DNA of 64,000 bases from Lepidodermella squamata (taxonomy: Eukaryota > Gastrotricha), in assembly GCA_047495785.1 (NCBI GenBank), contig JBLDXI010000081.1:35582-99581 (forward strand), given 5' to 3'. The notes under the pieces are model-generated. The model searched no databases and was not told the origin of the DNA. It saw nothing but the letters and a program-made list of their open reading frames with translations. Below are positions 45,853 to 58,754 of this stretch, piece by piece. Each line of letters opens with the position of its first letter. Within the stretch, counting starts at the first letter, position 1. A program made the position numbers and the translations under genes.

Positions 45853-45995
45853 CTAATTCAATGCCATTCCAACTGCTAACACACCTATAATAATAATTTA
45901 CTAATAATCATTGCATTATGCAGTCTTCACTTAGGCAATAGTCATTATCACTGGCATTTGCAAGTGTTCGAATCACAACAAATTTATGCTTCCAG

Positions 45996-48742
45996 TTACA
46001 GCGTGTGGATCGAAAGAAGTGCACAGTTCACTTCAACAATGCGCAGCTGGTTGACGTTCAGAGCTTCGTCGAACATGTTCAGGCAAGAGATACCACCCAG
46101 GAACGGCGTGATTGGCGTTTCCCATGAGCTGTTTACATTAATTTTGCAAAATTCGATAATTTAATAGAAATCGTTAACTTACCTTCCCAAGCTGAAGGCT
46201 CCGCTTTGCGTAATCGGCAGCGTGGACTCTGCCGGATAACTTGAGCTAGTTCTGTCACAGGTAGCAGTTTTTTTCACCCCAAGGTCGAAAGACCACGCGA
46301 AGTAGTGCCATTTGTACAGAGCTGGGCAATTGTAAACACTATCCCCCAGCCCGTAATCTCTGACTGTTACTTTGTTCGTTGCAATCGAGAAACGCAACCC
46401 AGGCGTAGTTCCAACTGGCGCGAATTCAATCGCTGTTCGAGAGGTTTGAGTTACAACAGAAGCGAAAAACGATACCGTAAAGCTGCTCGTGTTCAACTTG
46501 ACCTTATCGTTAGCCACAGTGATAGCGCTTGAAGGGCTGTAGTAGAAAGCTGTGTTCGACAGGCCAAACGGACCACCAGTAGGCGCTAGGGGTGTCCCAG
46601 CGTTCACAGCATCAGCCTCCGGAGCGACTAGGTCCTTGAAATCTGAAACAAGCGGCCAATTCGCGATATGCGATGGTAGGAGGGTACTCAATGAATCCGG
46701 TGACCAAGTTTTTCCAGCGTGAATCTGGAGACACTTCTTTTGGACCAACCACAACTGCTGGGCTGTGAGGGCGTGTTTGAAGATCGATAAGCAAGACATC
46801 CGGCCATCGAAGGTTGTAGCCGTTGTAATGCTGTAGCCGAGGCGCAGTTTCGAGGCGGTGATTGGCGATTTCGAATAAGTGGTCGATAACCTATCGCAAA
46901 CTGCAAGCAATTGGCCAGATTCGCTGTTGTAAGAAACGGCGAGGAACATCCAAGCGGGAGATGTTATCGGCGTAACGCAAGCTAGGACCACATAATTTGC
47001 AGAATCTGAATAGAAAAGGGCATTTAACGAATGAGAAAGAATGAAATTTATGACTTACCCGTGTAAATGAACATCAAGTTGTAACTTGGGTTGTAGAAAA
47101 CACGGAAAAACGCCGTCGAATCACTGGCGAACTCGAGAATCGGAATATTGTCAAACGAAGAGTATGAGGCGAAACCGGCGAAAAGGGAAATTGTGAAGGA
47201 CGATTCGCCGAAATCCAAGTCGCTGCTCTCCAATTTCACTTGGATCGAGCTTGCTGCGAGTGCTGATGTTGGGTAATCGAAGGGTCCAACGTCGTAGTTG
47301 ACCGAAGCTGAATTGATTGTTCCATCGTAAGCGTTGCCGCTGATATCACTTGCGCCGTTATCCTGCGTAAGCGGAAGGTACGCCATTTCCAGCGGCAGCC
47401 CATATACAGTTTCTAAGGAGAAATCAAGTTACCGTAAAATTCAAATGTGACGGCTTGAACTCACGAGCTTCGCAAACCTCGAATGAACTAAACGTCGAGT
47501 TTGGCGGATTGATCTAGATGGATAGAAAGTGCATGTTTATTGACGTTTGATTCATGTTAAACCCATAGATTTACCCAGTTTGCAGGGCAGTCTTTTGAGA
47601 TGGAGACACATTGGGCGGCCATGATCAGTTCATTTGTGCAAAGCTTCGCCTTGAAAAGAATTCTTCAATTAGTGGAAAGCAGATTCTTTGACATGAGATG
47701 TTAACCTGAAGAGCCGCTTCACAGGCTGCAAAGTTAGCCCCGAAATCACCGCTCGAATAAACGCCAGTCTATAAGGAAACAATGAGGCAAAGTTCGGTAA
47801 CTATTGAAATTCTCACCGAAGAGGATCCCAGCGGGCACACTGTCGATTCTTGGCAATTTTTCGGCTTCGCATTCATTCGACACTGGTAAACGCTCTGAAA
47901 TGAAGCAAAATAAAGCGTGAAACTTTCATTTTAGATTCATCCCGACCTACCCCTGTCTCGCAAGATGATTTCGTCGGCAATATCGCTCCAGGGGTCTAAA
48001 AATCGAATCATCCAAATGTTGTATATACATTATTGAATTTAATCTTACGTTTGTCCCATCGCATGGCAGTTGGGCTGGTTTGCACCCTGAGAAAGCAGGT
48101 TTTGTCTCGTCGAAGCACCTAACATGAGGGAACGATGATTGCGGTGCTGTGGAATTATAAAAAATGCCGAGAGCTCCAGATTTCTGTCAATGAACAAACC
48201 AGATTCACATTCGCCGAGGTTGGGAAACGTCACTCCATTCGAAAATCGGTTAGTACTACCCTCAGGGCAGCTTTCACTGTTATCAGCTAGCACACATTTC
48301 ACAAACGAATAATTTTGCGAGTCGAGGCAAAGTTGGTGAGGTTTCTAAGGAAAACATGAAATTTAGTTTAAATCGAAAGAAATATCGAGAAATTTACGTT
48401 AATTCGGACGAAACTGAGGCATTGGGCGTAGTTGGTAGCAAAATCGCTCGCATCGTTAAATGTAGCCACCTGAAACTTCAAAATGAGCCAAGAAGCATCA
48501 GATTGTAGAATCTTACCAAGGTCATGGACGATCGGCAAATTCCGCGGCAAACTACGTGCGATCCTGATCGACAAAGGGCAGCGGGCTGCGAATCGGAAAT
48601 TATTTTGTGAGCATGAACAGGTAAAAAAGCCATAGCCATACCCCAGCAGAGCAATGGTTTTTGTCGATGTACGCACCGCCACTGAAAGTCTGCAAAAATG
48701 AATGAAAAAATAACATTGAAATGAACATAGTGCCGCCGGCAT
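45996..48742 (-). CDS. Secreted protein with cysteine-rich repeats and two laminin-G/concanavalin-like domains
   Basis: Multi-exon gene with introns of about 50 bp. The 3' part is firm. Exons about 47395-47050, 46991-46183 and 46128-45996 encode two LamG-like domains, starting YLPLTQDNGASDISGN and IANWPLVSDFKDLV and each ending in a GxxSCLxxF strand. The protein ends ALLSIHTL at the stop. The 5' part (47470-48690) is at least eight tiny cysteine-rich exons. Two sets resemble each other: FNDASDFATNYAQCL with LCLDSQNYSFVKCVL, and YSSGDFGANFAACEA with LCTNELIMAAQCVS. They look like a duplicated unit of unknown family. The first exon and signal peptide are not resolved; ATG at 48742 is a guess. 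Extracellular adhesion or matrix role is inferred from LamG only. Confidence 0.68.
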
Positions 48743-50716
48743 TGCGTGGGGACTGATTTTTAAGAAACGACCTGATTTTATTAATTAACAGGGGTTCATA
48801 TCTTCGAATTATCTAGAAAACATAATTTCAAACTTCGGAAAAATATAAAAAGGCTTCCGTATTGGTTTTCACATCAATTTATTAATGCTGAACTGGCGCG
48901 CAATTTTCAGGTTTTTGGCTGGTGTTAGGCAGTAGTTCGTGTTGCCCGTGGGTTGGGCTCGTCAAGTTAACTTTCGGCTGCCTGGCAGTGTATTAGTGCT
49001 TATTTTAAGTTGCGGCATTGTATATTTGATCAATTTTTGCTATTGTAGGCGGCAGTGGAGTGGTTAAGCAGCATATTTTTCAGATTTATCAGTTAGATCG
49101 GCTTGTTGCTGGCTGTTCTTCTGCAACTCATGACTTTGAAGATGAGCAAGCGACCATGTTTTGTTCTGAATTAGGAGCGCTTTGCTGTGACTTGAAACTC
49201 CTTATATCCAGAACACCACTCGTTTTCATAAATTTCGGGAATTTCTCGCGGAGTTACTCTGATTCACATTTTAGATGCTATTGGAGTTCACAGGTTAGAG
49301 ATGGGGTTTAATGGATGCTCCTTGTTTATGTTGGCTTGGCATGAGAGTACTAGAATTTACTTTCTTAATGCTTTTCTGTCTAAGAATTCAATCTAATTTT
49401 GCCCTAGGGTCTCTTTGCTGTCTTTCTAAAACCGAAGTTACGGCGTCGATGCACTCGGGGACGTTATGTGTTATGTGCATTTGATGCTGGTAGGAGTCTC
49501 GAGTGTTGCATTATTTTAATCTTGAACTTCTAGATATAACCGCTAATAACGGTCCGCTAGGGTTGTAACATCTCTGGGCCTCTCAGTCCAGGATCGAATG
49601 GATGATGGAAAATATGTAAGGCAACATCTAAACTTGAAATGCTTCTGGCTTCTGCTGTTTGTGAGCTGGCGTGATTCAACGAAAGGTGAGTGTGGATGAG
49701 GTGGCGCTGCTTGAGCACTCTGAATTAAGCTGGCACATTTAAGGTGACTAATGACTAGTAAGAATCCGACTTTACGCCTTTCATTTCAAGTCAACTGAAC
49801 TTTCTTTAGTTCTTTCATCAGTTTGAGTCATTAGCCAGATTATTTCCGAGTTACTTATTTGGTAGCGCCAACGATATCCATCCAAACTCACACTAGCTAA
49901 TCACGAGCAAAATAACTAACGCTTGAAGCCGGCAACAGAATGAAGAATGGGATGTTATGAACAAAACTTGTTAAGAGATGCCATGATAAATTTGTTTCAT
50001 TTTGATTTCCGCCTTGCTTTGAAATGTATGATGATTATTTACGAAATTCAGTCGTGAGGTTAAATTGCGTTAATATCTCATGTATGTTTAGAGTAATAAT
50101 TTACATTTTTTTCTTAGAATTAATCGATCAAACTTCAAATGGCTAGTCAAAAGGAGAATACGATGCGACTGATACGATCTATGCCTTGAGCAGTCGGCTC
50201 TTCAGGCGCTTGACTCGCGGCAGACTAAATCAAAGCAAGAGAAACCAAACCGAAGATACTGGGTGTGTTATTCAGCCACGACCACAAATGGTACTTTTAA
50301 TGTTGAATTTCTTAAAAAATTGGAAAAAATATAATTATTTTCAAGGGATCGGAATACGAAGAAGATAAATACGAAAATAATATCGTGGATCTATGAGCTA
50401 AAGTAAAATGGTCGAATCCAGGAGCGTGGTATGTTAGAATTTCAACTGTTGTCCAGCCGCAATAATTTTATTCCGATTATTTTCTCAGGTGGTCTGAGAT
50501 TTTTGAGACCAGTTTTGGTATCGATTTCGAATATGTCGGATCTGTTGGCGCAAGAGAAATACCGTCTATAATCAAGCTAATATTTAACGTTGTCTTTGTT
50601 TCAATGTCGCGGTTAAACTGTTATTGAATTTCTAAATAATTTTTCGGGGTAAACATGCCAATAAAATGTGGAAACCAAAAGTGTAATTTTTCCGTGAAAA
50701 TCTGTTTAAATCCATC

Positions 50717-51070
50717 TTAAGTATCGATTGAGTGGCCGTGGCTGATGGCAGATGATGACGACTGCTCTATATCTGTCAGGTTTTCATTCAGGCAGAGCTC
50801 GAAGCAGAAGCTAAAAAATGGCGAAAATATTTCATAACCACCAGTAAAAGAACCCGGCCTTGGGACCGGTTCCGGGTAAAAACCGCGGAAGGCCTTTACA
50901 ATGCTAGCATTGCCCTCAGGATTGTATACACCTATTGCCGCAAATGAGCCGCAAATATTGCGAATATTCTCAAGCCCGCTATCGAAGGCGAAACTGTTTG
51001 AGCGAAAAAGAAAGCCAGCAAAGAAATGATAATTTTTCGCATATTTCGTCCCCGCCGAAATTTTAAACTG
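50717..51070 (-). CDS. Possible small secreted protein with a frame break
   Basis: A minus-strand ATG near 51040 begins a good signal peptide (MRKIIISLLAFFFAQT). The following sequence remains open in a different frame for about 88 codons (FAFDSGLENIRNICGS, VYNPEGNASIV, FCFELCLNE) to a stop at 50717. The switch occurs around TTTCGCC with no intron-like sequence between, so either a frameshift or chance juxtaposition. No family recognised. Confidence 0.25.
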   Translation of the reverse strand, partial: QFKISAGTKYAKNYHFFAGFLFRSNSFAFDSGLENIRNICGSFAAIGVYNPEGNASIVKAFRGFYPEPVPRPGSFTGGYEIFSPFFSFCFELCLNENLTDIEQSSSSAISHGHSIDT

Positions 51071-54000
51071 AGCAGGACAACTACAGCGTGTCCCATAAGT
51101 AACGCATGCAAAGAAAATACACGGTTCAGAACATTTAAAATGAGAGGCGAAGTCACACCTCGTGGCCAGAAAATTTGTAGAAAAATTCAAAATATCACAC
51201 GAAAGCAAGTATGCGTCACTTTAAATGGGATTAAAAATTCCGGAGAAATTGGTCCAACCCGGTAAAATACCGAAAATTACCGAACCAGTTACCATCGGGG
51301 TTTTCCGGGATTTCTCCAATAAATCTTTTATTTTATCGCGGTTAAATCGCCGATAAAAGATGGAAATTCTCTCGGTAGGTTTAATTTAATAAAATTAATT
51401 AATTTCCTATTAAAAGTTGCTAAATTAAAAAATAGTTGCGCAAATTCTGGGACACTATATTTATCCACCTTAATATCGATTTTGTCTCCATGAAACGATA
51501 TTTTCATGCTTTCCGATAATGTTAATATGGCTAATACAGGTTTTTTTTAATTTCAAATCGGCCGCCTCAGGGCGGAAAAATGAGCCGCAAGATGAGACAT
51601 GCGCTGAGCTTAAAATTAGGTAAAAAAACAGGGATTGGTCGAGGGTCGAGACACCTCACGCTGTGTCCATAATATTAGCCATGGAGGTACAGCCATTGGC
51701 CGTGGCCCGTAATTTTGGGTTGGCGGAGTCTGGTAATAATGAGCCAAGCGGCGCCCGCCGTTGCCGGTCGAAATTAATTTCAAGATGAATCAGAAAATAT
51801 TATTCTTCTGGCTGTAGATAATAGTCAAAAAAGCCGAAATAGCAAAAACAAAATCGGAAGCATTTGCGTACCATACATAACCAGCTAACATTACCAGGAG
51901 CGCGTATACCAGGTACCAGGTAGGTACCATAATCGGCGGGGAGAAGAATCGGCTTTAGTCGCATTAAATGCAAAAAACTACCGCCGGTTTCAATGTTACT
52001 AAAATTAAAACGCTTTGAATTTTGTTGAATTTAGGGTTATTAAGTTTTTGAAAATTTAGGGAAAAATCGCATGGAACCGTGAAAAATGCAGCGTGGCATT
52101 GCGGGACTTTCCATAGATATATTAAAAAAGGAAAAAATCCATTGAAACTACCCACACGTCGGATGAAGGAATGCCTAATAAATGGTAAGAGCTGAGTTTT
52201 CACCTGAGTGGAAAGAAATTGAGGTTTTATGATACGTGTAGTCCCAGTCTTTAAATTTCGCGTCGAAAATCTCACTCAGAAAAAATCAGCACTGTTTGTG
52301 TGACAAGCTTATGGCATTTACTGTCTTTGAGTTTAATTTAAAAGCGATTAAGAGTCACGTGACTAGTGTGGCTGTGTTAATGACGCAACAATGAAGGCAG
52401 GCGCCCTTCTAAACGGAGGGCCGTGATTTTTTTTGGAATTCTCCTTAAATAGAGGTGATTTTCTCGGTCAGTTTGTAAAATTTTCGAATTTTGAACATAT
52501 CCTAAGATTCCTCTGCTCTTACATTATAATATCACTTAGGAATAGCTTTAGAATACATTTTACCATTAAAATGCAGGCTGAAATACCTGTAATATATGCC
52601 CATTTTGAGGATTGTTCTGGTTGCTTGTTGACCATTGTTTAGCGATTTTAAGCGATTTTAACCGGATTTTCGAGCGATATATTGTTGCTAGCAGTCGTGG
52701 CAATTAGATTGTCGAGAAAAAACGGATGCCGAAGCATTAAAACTGGCAGAAATTTACCTTTGACGTGAGTGAAAAAGCAATAAAAACTGCCTTTTTCACG
52801 CACAAATTTTCAATCTGTGCGCTGCCCATGTGTTTTTTTAAATAATCGATGAGTGAGAATTTTGCACAATGCTTTTTTGCGAGAGAGTAATTTTGTGCAT
52901 GTGCGAAGCAAATTTTGACAATTTTTCAGATTTTAGATTTTAGAACATAGAATTTTGTTAGAAATGCCCAACTTTACAAAATTCATTCGCCTGGCAATTA
53001 ATATCCTGAAATCAAGGGTATAGATCTACATTCCGATAAATATTCCTAGGTAATTCAAACTATCTTCGGTTAATTCAAATTTTTATTTTTAATTTTTAAT
53101 TTATTGATTTCCGAATGATTTTTATGAAATTCCCCGGCAACTTGCATTTGCGTCCATCCGTTCGGTTTATGTTTTATCAATAATTTTTAACCTTTGAAGC
53201 TGTTCAGTATTGATTGCCAGCGACGCCAGAAATTTTAGATGGTTTATTCAATTATTATTATTTTTTATTGCACCGAATTTATCAGTTTCGTCTCTAATAT
53301 TCGTCTGACCCCATTGGTTATGGCATCTGGCTATGGCATATTAAGTCTAGATTTTGACAGCGTGACAATTCTTTACACTTGCCAATACCAGGAAGCTGAA
53401 AATTCCTGCGAATGACCGGAATGAATCAGTACAATTTTAACCATTATTTTATTTAGAACTATAAATTATTTGTATATTTTATCGCGGTTTTTGCGAAAAA
53501 TTTTCAACGGACATGTTAAATTGCTTCAGCCTCCGACAGTTGCATTGCTTCGGGGGTCCACGTAAAATTAATTGCCTTTCACGCTTGCAGCTGAAATTGT
53601 TACATGCTATTTTAAAAGAAATTTTTTTGAATTTTTTTCAAAATTTGCCATTTTTTCTACGTGGCTTTGCTGACGTTTTTGGTCTTCATGTCATAGCTCA
53701 TCCCATTTGATCCACGGATAATTTCTGCTGCCAGCCGCCGCAGCTGACCAGGTCATACGTTGAGGCCGTGACCTAATTATGCCGCCGTAAAAGGTGTAAT
53801 AATCCGCGCACTCGTTTTATTACTGCTGTTTTATTACTTGTCAGGTCATGATGTTTGTTTGTGTGTGCGTGTAGAAAGAACCGATTTTCCTCGTCGACCT
53901 CCTGCGCTATGCAATTTCAGCATCCGTAGATTTCCATTAAAATATTAAATATTTCGATAATTTTTGAGTTTTAATTTTTTTGTTGTTCTAGACCACCAGA

Positions 54001-56379
54001 TTAGCATTTAATTATTATTGTGTTATTCACTCCCGCCCGTGGCTGCCCCAATTTTCGGCATTATTTGTCCTTCATCGGTCACTGCTTGCCTGGCTGCTAA
54101 TACTTGGTACGTTTTACCTTCTGCTTCCACAGGATTGAGGTGGGGGGAAGAATCAAATCAAATCATTACCCATTTTGTTGTGAGACAGAATTTCCGAGCT
54201 ATCACTTTTTTCCCGGATTTTTCCCTGAAAATATTGAGGAATTTTTGCGACATGGGAATTTATTGATAACATCGAAATATAATTCGTGTCAAATTCGTAA
54301 TTTCTTCTGCTGCAATTATCGGTGCACCCGATGGAGCCCGTTTACTCGCGGGTAATTTCGCGATAGCTAAGGTGAACAGAATTTCATGTTTCGTTGGTTT
54401 TTCGATTTTTCCAATTTTTCATCTGTTATATTAGTACATTTATCAATTTAAGAAGTAGTCAGCCTAGTGAATAGCCATGATTGAACTGGTATCTGGAAAT
54501 TCGCCGGAGCGTTGTGTTGATCGCCGATGATCACCTGCATTTTGTTATTTTATTTCAATTTTCCGGTATTTTTTTATATTCCCGCAATTTTTTGTTCTCA
54601 GACCGCTCGCGTCCTTAATTTGTATAGCGTGCATGAAAATGTAAGTAATGGAGATCATTGTGGCTCGGAGATGACGCAAGATCAGATTGTTCTCGACTTA
54701 GTTTCATAAAACCCCTGTTACACAACAGAGGAAAGCGTTCCATATTAGCGATTTTATTCCTTCATTTCTGCATTATTTTCTATTTTCTATTAATTTCTCG
54801 AAATCGTTAGGCAGCTTTTGATGCAACGTCTCTACACTCACCTCTTTGCTGCAATGCAGTGCTGCAATGCGACTGCTACCTAATGCGGGTAACTTTTACC
54901 CACTCAGATGACCCACCTGAATGAATTATTTGTAGCTGCCGTTAATGCTGTTGCTCTAACCAGTCGCTCATCAACTTCGCCTCACCGCGACTACATGTCG
55001 GATTGCTCGGATTGAATTATTGGATAATTCCAACAATCGTGTTCAATCAAATTTCGGATTATTTTTGATATCAGTTCAGACTTGGCTTGCGTTAGAAATG
55101 AAATATTTGTGTGGCATGGTTAATAAAATATTGCCCCATCATTGGGCGTCCAAAGGCTTATGACTTTTAATTTTGCAACCAGCATTGATGATACTTGATT
55201 AATTGCTCGGAGCAGGTAAATTTAATTTGCGCATGATTTGGCTGATGGTAATCGAATCCGGAGGGACAGTATAGGCCACTAATTTTGAACGCCAACATTC
55301 CATAAATCACGGTCTAGCATTTCAAGATTCGCCCATAAAAAATTTTCGAATTTTGCAGCAAAGAATCTACGAGGGCAAAAATCTGAGAGCACATTTCAGT
55401 TGAGCTATTGTTTATAAAATTCAAGAGAATAAGCGCCACGTCTTGCTGTTTTTTGACCCAAAGTAGGAAAATCTCATTTGTTCCCGTCATGCTTCATCTA
55501 AGAAAAATTCTTATCAAATCCAGGTAATGCCTAGGAATATTCGCGAATAAATATTGAGACTTCCCGATTGGTTATCACCGTTTTAATCATAAAGAAAGAA
55601 ATGAGTTGAAAAAGCAGGAGTTTTTGTAACTCCATGGGTAATTCAGCTATAAAGTATTTAGTTTACATATCCTGGGATATATTTTTGCTAACCGGAATTA
55701 TTTCATTTTTTCTAACTTTTTTTTCATTTTTTTCATTTTTTATTAGATTCTTGAATCTGACGGTCCTTAATGTTTCATTCCTTCATCCGGCTGTTGTTAA
55801 GGCGCCGCGGTTTTCGTGCATCCGTCGCCTTGATGGAGTGATCATCAGTCCGAAAATCTGCTCCCCGAATCAAATATGCGTTCAAATTCCTGCTGAAAAA
55901 TTTCGAATCGAACGGCTGGTAGCCAGGAGGCGCTGGCTACAACACTGTGCATCTGTTAAACTCAACTTGTTGCAATCGCTTATCGCGTACTTTGACGGCA
56001 TCTCATTTTCGAAATAGCCTGCCGATCGAATGCTATTGTCCCGATGTTTTGTCAGATCGGTCGCTATTTCGCATCTCGTTATCGCTGGAAAGAAATGATT
56101 TCTTCTGGAATTCTCGAACTGATTCAGCTCAGAATGCAGTGATCACAAGCCGAATCACTCCTGGAACCATTCACAAAGGTTAGAAAAGTTGAAAATATTT
56201 TCTCCTATATCGGGAAATTTTATAAAAAATTCGATTCGGGTTTGTCGATGTCTAAGCGCGATTTCAGGGTGAGAAATTTTTGTAAACCTCTGCTGAGCAT
56301 GGTTTCGCATTTTTACCGAAAATAAATTCCAACACTGTGATAATGATTTTCCTAAAATTTGAAAAATGCGAAAAATATA

Positions 56380-56611
56380 CCGTAGAGCGGTACAATTTTG
56401 AACAAGTACAAAGTTGAACATTTTTTCAAAAGTACAATTTTGAACGAACGTTTGCATTGAAAATTTCGTTAATGTTCAAAATTGTACTTCACACTCACGA
56501 TAGTACAATTTTGAACACTTTCATTTTTTTCAATGCAAACGTTCGTTCAAAATTGTACTTTTGAAAAAATGTTCAAAGTTGTACCCTGTTCAAAATTGTA
56601 CCGCTCTACGG
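56380..56611. mobile_element. MITE with CCGTAGAGCGG termini and TA flanks
   Basis: The element starts CCGTAGAGCGGTACAATTTT and ends in its exact inverse, with arms of about 80 bp almost fully complementary. TA flanks each end (56378-56379, 56612-56613). ACAATTTTGAAC-type motifs repeat inside both arms. No open frame. Terminal CCGTA also occurs in the element at 18711-19479. Confidence 0.9.
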
Positions 56612-57017
56612 TAAATCAGTTTTTGATTTCTAATTTTTCTTTCTTGAAAGTTTCATTTTCTAGAAATTCACGATTTGATCCATAAGTACCCCAGTTGCTG
56701 CTCATCCCAAATAGTAGCCCAGGGTTGAGGGGTCAAGTCGGTTCGACGACATTACAAATTAACGATTCAACTGACATTTTATCGAAAATTTATGTTGAAA
56801 CTGAAGCGCAGTTTTCACCTAGCCTTACAGTGAAATATTGAAACGATTTTTTTCCGAAATCAGACAAAGTATCAAGAGTATCACTGTTTTTCCGGAGCCA
56901 TTTTTCAGCGTGAGATGCCCCCTCAAATTTAGAAATTTAGTAAAAATGTCTTGTTTTAGTTATTTTCCGAATTTTAGTTTAGTTTTTTCAACTGGCTTTA
57001 CAATTAGCTGAACTCGC

Positions 57018-57194
57018 ATCCTTTGAAAAAGATGAATAGCGCATGATTGTTGAAAATTATGAATTTTTCGGAAAAAGCAGAATCTTCAACTGTGGGGGTG
57101 GGTAAGGATCAATCTTCAATCTTTGCCTACCTTCGCCCTCTTCAAAACCGGAAACGGTATAAGGACGTACAGTCTAGGAGAGGCTAAATGAAAC

Positions 57195-57225
<31 letters not shown>
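57018..57225 (+). mobile_element. 3' fragment of a LINE ending in an (ATT)n tail
   Basis: Matches the 3' end of the minus-strand LINE at 62594-63702 (compare the stretch around GAAAAAGATGAAT, ACTGTGGGGGTGGGT and TTCAAAACCGGAAACGG). It ends in about ten ATT units, like that copy. A heavily 5'-truncated insertion. Confidence 0.85.
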
Positions 57226-57227
<2 letters not shown>

Positions 57228-57965
57228 ACTGGTGAAATTGTTAGGAATGGCCAGGTGATTTTTGGCCCTAACATCGATGTCTGAGATTATTTAGTTAGCA
57301 ACGTTTCAGTCTAAAATTGTGGAGTATTGTTTTGGCAGTTGATGGAACAAATAAAACAAAATGAAGGAAAATGACCTAGTTATACTTCAATTTCTCATCG
57401 TGGATTTTTATTAGCTTTTGGTATGAAAAATCAAATTTCCTGAAAACGTTGTTCTATTTAACTTTTGGAAGCTGTTGCCATGGTTTATTTCGGAATGCAA
57501 AAAATTTCCTAATATTTGATCAGTTCCTTTATTATTCAAATTGCGGAAAAAATATCACCGTGTTCCTCCTGAAGATATCTATCTGATGACATTTGGTTTT
57601 TTATACTCTGGCCATTATCGCCAATCGACGGTTGGAATTTTGATTTTTTCGATTTTAAGCCTTCAAGAAATAGATAAATCAGCAGACGATCTAGCGCCCA
57701 TGTTCAGAATTGATGAACGCCGAAAATATAATCTAGCCTAAGAAGTTTCGATTTTAGTTTGATTTGAGGGATAATCAGGGCCGACAAAAATTTAATGAAA
57801 GACCAGTCATACCTTTGTGGCTGGTCCACAAAATCCGGACGAAATTCCGGTTTCTTTGCCAGAAAATTATGGACATTTTCGTATGAGTCTCGAACTTCTC
57901 AATTAGTATTAATTCACGAAACAGCCTATATCATTTTATATATAGCTGTTTTGTCTTATTTTCAG

Positions 57966-58229
57966 ATGATTTTTCAATTATTCGAGTCGATTGAAAAGTG
58001 GGACATTCTCGCGCTCAGCACCTACCTGCGAGCGTGGCCTTCGCACCGTGCATCAATACGACTACGGCGAGCGTGACATAACAAAACCAATGTCGACAAC
58101 CACTGGCCCTTGCAACTCGAGAAAGACGAGAGCGTGTTATCCTAGTAACAAGGATTGCTCGGGTTGACGAGGGAACTGGCTCCGATGTCATGCGTCGAGA
58201 TCCAATCAGCATGTGCCATCCATGAATCG
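57966..58229 (+). ncRNA. Exon-like cassette 1
   Basis: Bounded by an acceptor (TTATTTTCAG) and a donor (GTAAGAATTT). Shares with cassettes 2-4 the blocks CGAGTCGATTGAAAAGTG, ACATTCTCGCGC, GGCGAGCGTGACA, TTGACGAGGG and a CATCNATGAATCGG-type end. Plus-strand frames are short and differ between cassettes, so a non-coding or UTR exon is more likely than coding. Confidence 0.45.
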
Positions 58230-58754
58230 GTAAGAATTTCCTTATTCGTTTTTCATCTGATTGGCAAACTTATCAGATTCAGAGGTAGATCCGCACGGTA
58301 TATTCGTTCAGTGGAATTTTGCGCACGTATTATTTCCGCATGGAATAATGAGTGATGGGAATTTTGCGCGTAAATTCGTGCTAACGCCGGATGACTTGTC
58401 TAGGCGTTAAGGTCGCCCTGATCTAACGCTTAATTATGGCTATAATGTAGAGGAATTTTCCTAACGTCTCGTTAACGTGTAATAAATGCTTGGTTTTACG
58501 GTTGATAAGTCTTGGATGGGCTGAGTTTCAGGAATTATTTTGGCATTTTCCAAAAGCATTTCCAGGAATCTTTCGACTAAGGCTTGATAATTCTTGACTA
58601 TTCAAAAACCAGGTATTTTCTGCCGTTATTCACACATTTCCCCGTCAGACTAACGTTATGTCCGAAGGCATTTGCAGGCGTTAAAATAGATCCACCTTAA
58701 CGCGTTAGCTTGCTTAGAGTGGTGTTGCGATGATTAACAAACTATTTTTGTCTG

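Larger units (their letters stand above)
48760..57960. other. Long AT-rich stretch, no convincing gene
   Basis: Stops are dense in all frames; longer open stretches are low-complexity or Phe/Ile-rich and lack domains. It may be intronic or intergenic. A weak secreted-protein candidate (50717-51070), a MITE (56380-56611) and a LINE fragment (57018-57225) are listed separately. Confidence 0.6.

Noticed and set aside
55634-56183. Plus-strand frame and a possible fifth cassette with an AAAGGTTAG donor
   Set aside because: Phe-rich low-complexity start, and the blocks that define cassettes 1-4 are not found.
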